Of a DNA stretch of 64,000 nt, positions 53,301 to 64,000 are shown piece by piece (within the stretch, counting starts at the first letter, position 1; each line of letters begins with the position of its first letter). The stretch covers positions 1,622,683 through 1,686,682 of the forward strand of contig JAQFWX010000004.1 of the NCBI GenBank assembly GCA_027605045.1, read 5' to 3'. Position numbers and translations under genes: made by a program. The DNA is from Phallus indusiatus (Eukaryota; Basidiomycota; Agaricomycetes; Phallales; Phallaceae). The notes under the pieces were generated by a model, which saw only the letters and a program-made list of their open reading frames with translations, ran no database searches and was not told the origin of the DNA.

Positions 53301-56300
53301 GAGGGGATACGTTTGGGTAATGCTGGGGCAAGTATATCTAACGCATGTCGGATCAGGGTACGACCTTCTGCATGAGGGGGTCGCAGCAAGCCTGTCAAAG
53401 CCCTTATGATGAACTTTGGCGGGCTATCGAAAGCCTCAAAGAAGCGAGCAGCAAGAATATATGCTGTTTGTTTTACGACGGCATCTTCCACAACAATATG
53501 GTTCCAAGCGCACTTGATGATGTCTCTTCTCACTTCTTGAATAAGGGACGCACATCGATGTACAATGAGACTAGACAGATTTAACAGTTCAATAGAGAGC
53601 GAATCGTCCGTGGTAGGTAGCACAATTGAGTTGCTCATCGGTCTCCAAATCCGGTGATGAATTTGTGCGATGATGTCCGAATCGACGAGGTAGCCAGTCT
53701 CGTCTTTACGTTGAAAAGAAACATAAAGTGTCGGGCTGATGACATAACGAATAAACGCCGTTTTATGGGACCAAGATGGAGCAGGGTCCCCAAACCAACT
53801 AAGAAATCTGAGCAAGATATTCCGACGAAAGATAACCGAATGGCTCCTCGCAACATGTTGATAAAGAAAGCTGGTTAAGCTTGATAAATCGAGAACCGAA
53901 GGATGGGTGTACACAGCAACAATATCGAACAGTAAATCGATCCGTGGAGACAACTGCAGTGCTCGAATGAAAAGAGACTTCATTAGAGCAATCTGCTGCG
54001 AGTGTACAGCCGGAGGTTCCATAGAAGTACCAGAAGAAAACTGAAGATTCGTCCGCCATAAGTCGAGAAATGTGTCAATCACGTATGAATGCTCAAGTAA
54101 CCAATAATCGGATAATACTGCCATATCATTACAGAGGAGCAAACCAGGCAAAATTAGGGATCGATCATTGCTACGGAAACATAGCAATGAAATAGACCGT
54201 GTCCGAGCGAACGTTTCAACTTCAAGAGAAGGCGCCTTCCTGGATTTGAGAACATTTCGAAAAGTACGAACATATTTGGGATCAGATAGGTGATGCAGGA
54301 AGAATTCCGCAGATTCGCCTGCATAGCGGTTCAAAAATTTAGCTAGAGGCTCAGTAAAGGGACTAGGACCTGATGCCTCCAGACATGTTTCCACGTCGAC
54401 GACAGCGGTCACCAGATCCTTTAAAAAGATGTTTGCTGCCGGCGGTAACAGATGGAATATGTGTACAAGACCGACTAACTTGGCGATTTCTTCGCTATCC
54501 ACGAGCGTCCTATAGGCAGTAGTCCGCAGCATATTCGGATCGGCTATAACACGGAAGTGATCGAGTAATTTATACCCGATTTCTACTTTGAAATAGTTTG
54601 TTAACAATTCCAATAACCTTGCAAGGCCTTCCAGACCGGAAACAGTAATTCGCTTGGGATCGGCGAGGTTCATAAGGATGGGCCTCAAACCAGTCTGCAA
54701 TAACTCTTTAGGCAGACGTGTCTGATGGGTTAGAATCAAACGAAGACCATCATGAGCCACATTCTTAATTTCCGATGAAGGCGAATACAAAGCCTTGAAA
54801 TAGACACCAGTAACTCTGATTAAAGTTAAAAATCAATATTTTACTCGTTTATGGTTCAAACAACTTACCGTTGACGAGTCAGATGATGCTTTGAAAAGAA
54901 GTCTGTAAGAGGCAACGAAGCCGTCAACAGCTTGATGCACACAACTCGCAAACGGGTTACTTCCAAAACATTCCTGCGTTGGGTATTTCGTCCCAAAAGT
55001 GCGGTATCTTCTGCATCCGCAAGCGCCAGTGCTTCGTGAAGTAATCTGAGAAGTTCCTCATTAACTTCAAGTAGTGGAGGCTGCAAGTCTAGGCAGTATC
55101 TAATTGCATCGATATTGCCAATTTGGGTCGAAAAGGGAAGAGCCCGCAGCGGTTTGGTGAAAATTGGAGAGAGTAAACGGTCGCGATGAGGTAGCATTAG
55201 CTCAGATATACTTCCGTCACATAACTGGGCTAAAAGCTCAAGAGTGGACTGCGCAGCTTTTCGAACCATTGCATTGATGCTTGATAACTCGACTATCAGG
55301 ACCCTCACCAGATATGAAATATCCTCTTGATAGTCCATCCCATCTTCTTTCATAGCATCTTTGCTGGGACGACATACGCGAACAATAAGTGAAATTGTGT
55401 CGAGGACATTATCAATGTTGGTAGGAGGGTCGTTCGGCATATCTTTAAGAACAAAAAATAGAGCCCTAATAAAATCGTGTTCTCGTTTGCGAATCCATGA
55501 GATCCCAAGGTCTGTCTTTGATGTCATAATAATGATGCCTGAACAGCCGGCCATTTTTCGAACCCAAGTTTCTTCAAAACACATAACGACAAAACGATGT
55601 CCTAGTTGATCAAGTATCGGTCCTGGATCACGACGTTTTGCGGAGAAAGGTAGGTTGCCCTTGGCAGTGTCCAAAAGATCATCAATAATCTTTGCAACAA
55701 TTTCGCGAGCTGCATCAGCCTCGTTTGCTTCAGCTTTAGCCATGGCTAGTGGTACGGTATCGAGATACAAAGTTACAAGTTTGTGTAACATACGACGGAT
55801 AGCGGGATCGACGGGACTTGCTGTAGAAGTAGCCATTTCCATACTTAAAATATGTCGAGAAAGATTACGGATGTATTCCTCAGCTTCGTCACGCAGTTCA
55901 GACACGTGGATACTATCAAAAAGACTTTCAACAGTCTGCTTGAACACATCTGCCCTTTCTTGTCCACGAAGACCCTGTAAATGATAATAAATATATATTC
56001 ATAAGACAAAGAAACGAGTACCCACATCGCGAAGTAGCACAATCATAGTATATTTAAGGACTTCGAACCCTTCACGGCGATACTCCTCTATCTCATGGCG
56101 AATACTCGATGCTGCAAGGCTAATCAAGGGTCCAAGATTTATTTTCTCTTTTTGTCCAGCGATGAATCTAACCGTCAAAGTGGCGGGGTCGGTGACCTCT
56201 TGATAGTCCAACTGAGAGTGCTGATCCAATAATCGCCTGTTTCTCCCCCCAAGCTTTCCAAGAATCCTAACCGTTGTATGTGCGTGTTGGTAATTCGCGG

Positions 56301-59000
56301 GATGGGGTTTAAGATGACTTTGGAGAGCACCCATTAACTCTCTGAGGACAGGACTCAAAGTGGGGTCAAGGAATTCTTGAGTTAGATTGTCGATGCATAA
56401 CTCCAATGTTCTCAGTCCCTGTGAAACCAAATCTGGATTGCCTTTCAAAGCAAACACCAGCGGCTGCATGAGGTAATGAAGAAATGGGAGTAGATGGGTA
56501 AGTCGGACGGGAACTGTCAGACATAGTTCAGCCAGGAGATCACGAGTAATCGGACCGGCTGCTAGTAACAATCTGTTCAAGCTCTCAAGCATCTCAGGAA
56601 GTAATGGAAGAACTTCTTTATACAAAAGCTCGAATCGACCTCCGGCGCCGCCAATAGCCCTGAATAACCCTCGCAGGAGTAAGAAATAATTCATGGGTTC
56701 CGGTGATTTAGCAGCAAGAGGGAACGAGTCCATGACAAGACGTGAAAGATATGGTACCAGTATGCCTTCATTTTGTTCTGGATACATGGTCACTGCTTGA
56801 AAGGCCATTTTGAAAAATCGAATCGTTTGTACCGCGACTAGCTTGGTGTCCTGATGTCCTAGAGTGTCGAACCTTGAGATCAGAAAACGCAGAATTATGG
56901 CTGTTAGGGTTCCGCAAGAAGTCTGGTGACCCAGAAGAACTTGGGGAAGGTGGAAGAGTGTAGGACGTTTTAGAGCGCTCTCGAAAAAGAATTCAATCTT
57001 TGCTGTCCAGAGCTCTTGAAATACATGTGGATGCATTTCGTGAAAGATGTGCGAAAACCATTCCATCGCCTCTCGCTCGTCTCGAAAATTCGCAGGCAAC
57101 TCATACAGTGACATACAGTTAATCGTCCCTTCAAACATGCGTCCAAGGATCTCACCGTCAACCATCGGTTGCCCTAACGTTTTGAGGCTTGATAAGACAG
57201 TGCGAAAACCGTGCAGCAGCGTTCTAAACAGATACCGAGACTCTAATTTGTGCTTCAGAAGAGAACAAATACACATCAACAGATATATTTACCTTTGTGT
57301 ACTTCTTCTATCGTTTCGGTGACAAAAGCAGCAGCCGCTATGGGCTTCGTTTTTTCAATATGCACAAGATCGGTTTCATCTACCTCATCCGCTTTGGCAC
57401 GCTGAGCATACGCAATCACTTCCTTGTGCATGTTATATAATGCACCGAGTTTATCAACGCATGTAATAAACAATGCGTGAAGGACTTGGACAGAACCCTC
57501 CGGTGTATCTTTTTGTAACACGCATTCGACAAGATTCATGAGCAACTTGGCACACATAGTCTGAATGGCGCCATTTAGGGACATATTGTGCAAATTGCAC
57601 GAATATATATGGATGACACGACCAAGTTGCAAAGGATTCAACTCAAGGCGGACATGATGCACGAGGTCAGCCAGCATGCTGAAAGCGAGTGGTCTAGTGG
57701 CATATGAGACGAGATGAATGGGAAGATAGGTCCAACTCCATACCTGAGGGCTTCTTGACTAGTTATTCCAGTTCCAATCAATACTTTCTCGTTTAATAAT
57801 GTATTGAGCTGGGGCACGAAAGCAGTCCGAAACTCGGTGGATAAAACATGTCTCGTAGCAATTAACAGTTCCTTTTCTTCATTTAATACACAATGCATCA
57901 AAGTCTGAGGTCTTTTACCTTTCGAGTAGCCGCAGCTTCAGGTGGGCAATCCTGCAGCATGCGAATTATTGCTCTAGGTATTTGTTCTTGGTAATTTCTC
58001 AAAGAGTCATTTGCGCCACGCAGGACATATGCCAGAAATGACATGGTCTATATACCGGGAATTTTATTCCTGGTCAGCGCGCGAAATAAAAGGGAAATCA
58101 CACACCTTGACTTGGGACGTTACGAATTCCGCAAAATGAGATTTGTTTGGCATATCAGGCGCCACGCCAAACCACAAGTCGCCTTTCGATATCGCTTCCT
58201 CGTGCATCCTCTTTTGAGGTTTCGCTTCTAAGACTAGAAACTGATATGGTCAGTAAGACAGTGTTTTATCCATTTTAGTTGACGAATTTCTCACATCGAT
58301 AACTAAGGGAAGCATGGTTCTTATAGTGTTGGCAATGAGATTACGATGACTTTGAAATAACAAAACGGTAGCAATGGGGCATTCAGTAAGGACCTTGAAA
58401 CTTTCGGTGCTATTGGGAAGGGTCTGATGATCTATAAGAGAGGCATCAGGATCAAAGTAAACGTCGACAAGGCTCCTTGTATTTCGGTAAAGATCCTGGA
58501 CAAATTCAATGAATTGTGAAGCAGACTCTTCGGAAGACGTTCGGTAGGTGCGGTTGAGATCAATAATAATTTTGATGCAGGTGACGCCATTTTCTTCGTT
58601 ATCGCGACGAAGTAAATTCAACATTAGACCCATTAGCCTCGGAACATGTGGCTTTAGTTGCTCATTCAAGGGTAGCCTGTGAATGGTGTCAACAAGCGCA
58701 TGGCGAAGTGCATGCTCCTGAGAATCCTTTTTGAAGGCGGGCTGTCCGGTTTCCAGCATATCAATAACGGTGGGCAAGACTTGTTGAAGAAAACGTGCAG
58801 TCTCTCCTTCTTTGAATATCTCCACGCAGTCTCGCATCTCACCAGCAACGGCAGCTTTGGTCTTTACGTCTATCACAAGAACGGCGTTTACTACTTCCAA
58901 AGCGAAGGAAACACCAAAGTTACTCACCGGGTGCATCTCGCAGCTTTTGGTGAAAGCTCTCGACATCAAACACATTATTAACGGGCGCGTTACTGGCCAT
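47357..59000 (-). CDS. TRA1: TRA1/TRRAP, scaffold of SAGA and NuA4
   Basis: Giant pseudokinase that receives transcription activators and anchors both SAGA and NuA4. Start MASNAPVNNVFDVESFHQKL at 59000. Long HEAT-repeat region (55-59 kb), then the FAT domain (49.7-52.6 kb) with FYTLKGMFFAKLDSNNEANH, then FRB-like VEVPGQYLE. In the PI3K-like domain, RNLSFHLPVAVPLNPALRL is typical, but the catalytic HRD/DFG equivalents are absent (RNTGLIYMSELMPG), as in all TRRAP. The FATC end reads SATNPLNLAKQNTSYHPWF with TGA at 47357-47359. About 18 introns, with exons up to 2.85 kb (49764-52616). Roughly 3,500 residues, close to family size. Head-to-head with TAF9. Confidence 0.96.
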
Positions 59001-59102
59001 CTGGTACCAGTCGAAGTTCAACTGCCACTTGAACGCGCCTGACTTGAGTGTTGAATTGTGATTACGTAATTACACAAACGGTAACTTGTCCCTCAGTCAG
59101 CG
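59001..59102. promoter_or_regulatory. 102-bp divergent promoter TRA1/TAF9
   Basis: Only 102 bp separate the start codons of TRA1 (minus) and TAF9 (plus). Both leaders and core promoters must share this interval. An ATTACGTAATTACAC stretch near 59060 has a small inverted symmetry (ATTACGTAAT) that could be a shared activator site. This is inference from position and palindromy. Confidence 0.5.
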
Positions 59103-59836
59103 ATGGCTGGCAGCCAGCTTCCACCCACTGCTCGGTCAATTGCTCTTCTTTTGGCCTCTGCGCCGACGATACAGGATTCACATCCCACTGTGCTTCATCA
59201 ACTCTTGGAATTCTCTCATCGATATACCTCGCAAGTCATTTTAGACGCGTCAGTTTATGCGGAACACGCTGGTAGACCAGGAAAAATCGATATGGAGGAT
59301 GTCTCATTAGCAGTTCAAGCTAGAATCGGATGGGAGTTTGGAGGTCGTGTTCCTAAAGAGGCGCGTTTCCTTTCACATTATCACTTTTCTCTGCGTCTCT
59401 TAAGCATACATTAATATACTAGTATCTCCTTTCTTTGGCGGCACAAACCAATGCCACTCCATTGCCAGCAGTACCAGAGGTATTTGGGGTTCGTTTGCCT
59501 CCACCCAAGGACCGCTTGACCACCGTGACTTTTGATCTGGTTCCCAATCATCCTCCCGAAGGGTTGAATCTTTGGGAGGAAGAAGTTGAGGAGGAAATTA
59601 TTGAGTCCGATTCTGACGAGATGGAGGTTCTGGAGGAATCTAAGCAGGATCAAACGTCTTTTGCTCTCCCACTCATGGCCCAAAGCGAGGACGTTGACAT
59701 GAATGCTCGGAGCGAGGACAGTGACGCAGATGAAGGAGGCCTGTTCGGTGAAGACGATGATGCAAGTGATGCAGAGAACAAAGATACAAGATCACAAGCT
59801 CAGCGGACATTAATCGAAGACGAGGAATATGATTAA
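59103..59836 (+). CDS. TAF9: TAF9, histone-fold subunit of TFIID and SAGA
   Basis: Start MAGSQLPPTARSIALLLASA. The histone fold covers roughly residues 5-80 (HPTVLHQLLEFSHRYTSQVI, DMEDVSLAVQARIGW), the TAF9 pattern that pairs with TAF6. The conserved block PKEYLLSLAAQTN is obtained only if the intron 59361-59422 is read as GC...AG (donor GCGCGT). After TPLPAVPEVFGVRLPP comes an acidic C-terminal tail (EEEVEEEIIESDSDEMEVLE), ending IEDEEYD with TAA at 59834-59836. Length about 225 residues, normal for fungi. Divergent from TRA1, which shares membership in SAGA. Confidence 0.93.
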
Positions 59837-59943
59837 TGATTGATAAAAAATTATTGTACTATTATTGTATTAGAGTATATCATGCACAGGTAGATAAAAT
59901 CGACTAAGACATCTGCATTCAGGAGAGCAGGTGACTTGCTGCC

Positions 59944-61606
59944 TTAAATCCACCCAGTGAGAGCTGGAGCTTTTTGCAGGTAGATCGCCAATAGAAGAAT
60001 CAGTAGCCCTATCATCAAAGCAAAAAACCTCTTCGATATAGCTGCAGAGACACGTGACTAAAATAATATCGTTATTCAATAAGACGCACCAGTATCGCCT
60101 TTCTCGGGAACCGCGATTACGCGTACCGTGTTGTCCGGGCTTACCGATATCAACAAAGAATTATCGAAGTTAAACCGTAAGGCTGTCGGAGGGAATTCAT
60201 GGGCCTTCAAAATAGTGAGAAAAGGCTAGACATGAGGGTTAGCCTATGCTTCCTTGTAAATTTGAAATCTTACGCTCAATGTACGAGCATCGATTAACCT
60301 GATACTACAATCTGAACAACCGACAGCCAGCAGTCTGCCGTCCGAGCTTTGAATTCCTATCAGCCCGCTGAAATGATGATAAACAATGAAATCATACCTC
60401 ATATCGAAACACGTCACAGCTTTGTCAACAACCTTGTGCGTTTTAACAATTCGCCACTTCTCTGTATCCCACTTTAAGAGGTAAGAAAACCGAGGGGACG
60501 TCTTCCGGCCAGGACGAGGCGTAGCATTCATCGCAGTATAGAGGTTCCGAGATTGATGAGGATCAAATCTGTGAAGCGATCGTCAAAGTACTGACGAAAT
60601 AATTCTGAAGATGTGTTTACCTCGCTGCTCTAAACGTGAGGTCAGGTATTGAAGAGACTGAAGCACTGATAGTCTTGAGAGGTACTCTTGATTTAGGGGT
60701 TATAGGTAACGAGTATATATCAAGATTAGTCGAATTGACCACGACAAACTGGAAAATCATGAATACTTCGGTAATCCAAGTAAGCTAATATTACCAAATC
60801 GGATGATATAGCTACGTCGTATAATCGCCCCTCTGTCGGATGTAACGAAAGTGTCGTTTTGAGGTCTGGATATGATAACAAGGAAATCTAGAGTGCTTTG
60901 TTGAACATGAAACCCAAAGCAAAAGAAAAAGCATTAGAATCTACTTCGTTCGTAGTAGAGCCAACTGCCAAGAGATCCTGTTTAGGAGAAAATACGGTGA
61001 CGTTCTGGAAATTTGTTCTTGATACAGGAAGGTGAAGATAACCAGATTTCATAGGAATGATACCTGATAAACATCATTATTTCCCCCAGTGAAAGTTGAG
61101 CAAGTATTCTTTGGTTTGATTCTGGACGGTCGAAAGTATTAGCATCAGTTGTACACCTACCTATACGAATGTTCGCACTTTACGTCCTTAACGGAGAAAA
61201 CCCGGCAATTTTCGGGTTTTGAAGCAATACCGGCTAGGTTATCGCCTAAGGCATTTATTCCGCAAACTAGTTCGGACCTCTGAAAGAAATTGAGATACAA
61301 CACTAAGTACGAGATAAGACAAACCTTTTGGTGAACTGTCATGCTCATTGGAGCATCCCCTTGAACAATCACATAATCGTCTAATTCTTCTATATCAAAA
61401 GATGGTTGAACTCTGAATAGTTTCTAACAAGAAAAAGTGAGGGTGCACATACGATATTCAGAATTTCAACAACCTACTATTCTGTTCTTCACGCCTGTTC
61501 TACCAGACCCGCCCCCGCCGCCCAATGCAATCACATCCTTCGAAATAAAAGCTGCTGAGTAGATTGGAAAGTTAGAAACAGAACGGAGCATGTGTTGTGT
61601 TCGCAT
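59944..61606 (-). CDS. SEC12: SEC12-type guanine nucleotide exchange factor for Sar1
   Basis: ER membrane exchange factor that activates Sar1 and starts COPII budding. The start exon MRTQHMLRSVSNFPIYSAAF runs into the hallmark ALGGGGGSGRTGVKNRI, the Gly-rich loop shared by Sec12 and PREB. WD-type strands follow (SELVCGINALGDNLAGIAS, LLAVGCSDCSIRLIDARTL), with typical Sec12 text SLLISVSPDNTVRV at the end of the propeller. A single membrane anchor (FFALMIGLLILLLAIYL) lies just before the C-terminal TAA at 59944-59946. The last intron uses the CTCTGCAG acceptor near 60034; an upstream TTTTAG acceptor would give the wrong frame. About eight introns. Convergent with TAF9. Confidence 0.85.
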
Positions 61607-61930
61607 TCGAAATGAATTATGACAACTTATGTAATGCCGAGATGGAGGTTGCCGAAGTCGGATAAGAGCCCAAAGCAGAGCTCAAAAACAACAGCAAAAC
61701 AAAACCATACGCGATAAAGCTCATACGTTTATGCATTTATGCATTTCCTTTTTTCATAAAATCAAGACTAAACTTAGCAGTAACCAGTGACGCAATGACA
61801 CTTTAAAGCACAAATATTATAGAGCAGCTGCAAGAGTTGTCGGAGTCAGAAATATTAGGTAAGCCTTTATAGTTGCTTGGGTAAGATTCTGTTGTCGGGA
61901 AGCTAACATTTCTACCAACAGTTCAACAGC
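61607..61930. promoter_or_regulatory. divergent promoter region SEC12/RPL29 with RPL29 leader intron
   Basis: 324 bp. Near 61859-61921 a GTAAGC donor, a GCTAAC branch site and an ACCAACAG acceptor mark a 63-nt intron in the RPL29 5' leader, 9 bp before the ATG. The remaining part holds both promoters; no defined element recognised. Confidence 0.5.
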
Positions 61931-62324
61931 ATGGCAAAATCAAAAAAGTGAGTACGGCGGTCCTTATACTTACTTTTTTCTGAGCTATTATGAATATAGC
62001 CACACAAATCATAACCAGAATAAGAAAGCACATAGAAATGGTATTAAAAAGCCCAAGGCTCAACGTACGCGGTCGATGAAAGGAGTAAGTGACCTCATTT
62101 TTCTTTGACGCAAGTGGTAAATTAACGTATGATAGATGGACTCCAAGGTATGACATATGAAGCTTATTGAACCTACTGGCTTAATCCACTTAGGTCCGTC
62201 GAATGCCCGCTATGCCCTTGCCGGAACTGTGAGTTGACATATAACAATCATTTGTTGCATAATCTTATATGTTGGCAGATCACTGCTCGTGCGGCGCAAA
62301 AGGCGGCTGCTGCTGCTTCATGAT
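61931..62324 (+). CDS. RPL29: 60S ribosomal protein L29 (eL29), one apparent frame break
   Basis: Small basic large-subunit protein. [20 protein letters not shown] is nearly invariant in the family and is spread over two exons (donor after AAAAA at 61948, acceptor at about 61999). [14 protein letters not shown], a 12-nt micro-exon (MDSK) and RR follow. The next bases must give NARYALAGT to match the family, but as written the frame is one base short at GAATG (62201-62205). With one extra A the exon reads [11 protein letters not shown] and continues into the last exon [17 protein letters not shown] at 62322-62324. An alternative donor (GTGACC) would skip the problem but gives a poorer match. 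Identity is certain; the frame is doubtful. Confidence 0.88.
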
Positions 62325-62453
62325 ACATGATGAATGTTACAAAGAGTCTATACATTACATGGATAAAGACGACCCATGAGTATCTTCCGAGAGGGCTTTT
62401 CTTAGTCGCATGACCTGGTTGTTCAAGTGTATTAATACGCGCCTCCTAAAATA

Positions 62454-64000
62454 CTATTCGCTTACCGCTTGTTCTTCCGGTGGTAGTGCACCTTTTGCTT
62501 TATTATGTTTCCGAACCCTACGATATGTGAAAGTAGATTTACTACTTCCGGACTCTTGCTTCGCGTCTAAGAGCTTTTGACATTCTGCATCGGTTGGTAT
62601 GTGTCCTTCTAACAGAGAAAAAAATTTGTGACGTAAAATAATCTTTATGTTCTCCAATTGAGTTTGTAGATACCACCCATAGCGATCCTAAAACACTGTA
62701 AATCTATGTTCTGTCGAACATTTTTGACTCACATCGTATGTATCTGAAGCCGCCTCAGAACTAGTTATCATACCCTTCAGAAGTGGATCGACGATATCAC
62801 AAAATTGAAAAGAGGCGGTTTCACTGTGCCGAACTTTGCCATCAAAAATATGCGAGCTCCTGACGTTCCATCTGAATGATCGTAATTTGGTCGACCGCAA
62901 TTCTACTCACCTATCGGATGTGACCTGCTCCTGCAAGCTTTCAATATGTTTAGACTCTGGGCGAACGGAGACAGACGGTCTGGTCATAGGATTGTTTAGA
63001 TTACGGAAGTAGATTCTTTGATAGCTATGCAACTAAAGCATAAGTATAAATTATACGGTAAGGAAATACGCACAATCTTGCAGTTTTATTTTTTCTTGGA
63101 TCATAATCAAACCTCACCAATGTATCTCTCCAAGGCCCATCGATGAACACAAAGCACACGAGAGGAATTAGATATTTTGTGCTACACAAATAAGAATGAT
63201 ATGGTGAAACATGAGCTATGACAACAAACTTATTAATTTCCCTAGCCTCTGTCTCAGAAAACTGATTCAGAAGAGCAAGCTTTGTCCATATCGGTCTTTG
63301 TTGGAAAAGCTAGGGCAATGAATGTAACAACGGATGATGAATAAAGAGGACAAGGATAAACAAACCTCTTGTAACCGACTATACAATCCCTCATTTGCAG
63401 AGCTCCGCATGTCTTCCACTTGTTTAGAGGGTTTCGATGGAAGCTGTATGCGCAACATGAAGAAGGTATTTTTGATATGTGGTGTTAAGCATACTTCTTG
63501 ATCAGTGATCGACGCAGAAACTACGGACCAGCCCTTCCATCTGAATCTGTTGATATAACGCTTTTTTTCAAGTCCTGTGATGACATCAAGTGACGTTTCC
63601 ACAGTGGACATGGGGTTTTGCTTAAAACTTAAAAAAAGGATCAGCCGGAAGAAAAACTTAGCCTCAAGGTAAGCTATACTTGTAAATTTGTGGTATCCCC
63701 TGACGGGAAAAGATGGGAGGCGGAATTAGGTTTAGGTTACTCCGTTCAGCTGTAGCGTTTTCGTCAACCACTGTTTCAGTAGAATACTGTTCTTTCTCTG
63801 CTTCAAATTTAAAATCTCGGATAGACTCCGCTAAAGCCATTTGAGTAATCAAGTCTTTGAGAGTAAACTCACGCACCATCAAACGTTGCCATGGACATCC
63901 GCAATTTTGCAATAGGATCAGTCAAATCAGGTTGGAATTGGAAGTCAACCATGCCTTTTTGTCGAAAGATAAGACATATAACTAGAGATGAATAACACAA
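62454..64000 (-). CDS. TFC1: TFIIIC subunit tau95/GTF3C5-like, 5' partial
   Basis: Subunit of TFIIIC, which binds the A box of tRNA genes for RNA polymerase III. The first exon in the window (MVDFQFQPDLTDP, after an acceptor at about 63953) matches the conserved DFQ(Y/F) segment in the middle of the family, so N-terminal exons lie beyond 64000. Next: NLIPPPIFSRQGIPQIYK, YINRFRWKGWSV, QQRPIWTKLALLNQFSETE, LIPLVCFVFIDGPWRDTLVR, YDPRKNKTAR, IYFRNLNNPMTRPSVSV and the C-terminal HKFFSLLEGHIPTDAECQKL, KHNKAKGALPPEEQA. The end is taken at the TAG at 62454. A GTAAGC donor just before it could instead add another exon toward 62330. At least eight introns. Confidence 0.85.

Overview
The window is nuclear DNA from a filamentous basidiomycete, most likely an agaricomycete. 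Almost every gene is cut by many short introns (mostly about 35-110 nt, GT...AG, often with a CTRAY branch site just upstream of the acceptor). Genes are densely packed on both strands. The proteins are fungal housekeeping types (MRG-type EAF3, CFT2, TRA1, STE14, MET6, FMP27). One gene belongs to a family that I recall as expanded in mushroom-forming fungi. No prokaryotic operons, CRISPR arrays, insertion sequences, viral genes or tRNA genes were seen.

Layout. 0-7 kb: the 3' part of COX18 (+), TOM20 (-), EAF3 (+) and a large unknown gene with an N-terminal cysteine cluster (+). 7-16 kb: FMP27, a giant bridge-like lipid-transfer protein (-), and a tiny unknown gene (+). 16-24 kb: MET6 (-) and two alpha-tubulin genes in direct tandem (+). 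24-30 kb: CFT2 (-), ARF1 (+), an RBM42-like RRM protein (-) and RPL5 (+). 30-36 kb: a lineage-specific gene with a coiled-coil tail (+), a WTAP/Mum2-like coiled-coil protein (+) and a small low-complexity ORF (-). 36-45 kb: STE14 (-), MEF2 (+), a conserved-looking unknown (-), a NIPA-type magnesium transporter (+) and CSN4 (-). 45-60 kb: a bromodomain BRD8/Bdc1-like gene (-), TRA1 (-, 11.6 kb) and TAF9 (+). 60-64 kb: SEC12 (-), RPL29 (+) and TFC1 (TFIIIC subunit, -, running off the end).

How the genes relate. Four genes encode subunits of chromatin co-activator complexes: EAF3 and the bromodomain protein (NuA4), TRA1 (NuA4 and SAGA) and TAF9 (SAGA and TFIID). TRA1 and TAF9 are head-to-head with only 102 bp between their start codons. 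Other genes fall in mitochondrial biogenesis (COX18, TOM20, MEF2), the secretory pathway (ARF1, SEC12, STE14, FMP27) and RNA processing or translation (CFT2, RBM42-like, WTAP-like, RPL5, RPL29).

Caveats. Coding coordinates run from start codon to stop codon and include introns; exon joins were worked out by hand from splice motifs and family knowledge. Several conserved genes show apparent single-base frame breaks at short homopolymers (RPL29, TOM20 and two unknowns). This looks more like base under-calling than gene decay. Three introns can only be joined sensibly with GC...AG borders (EAF3, ARF1, TAF9).
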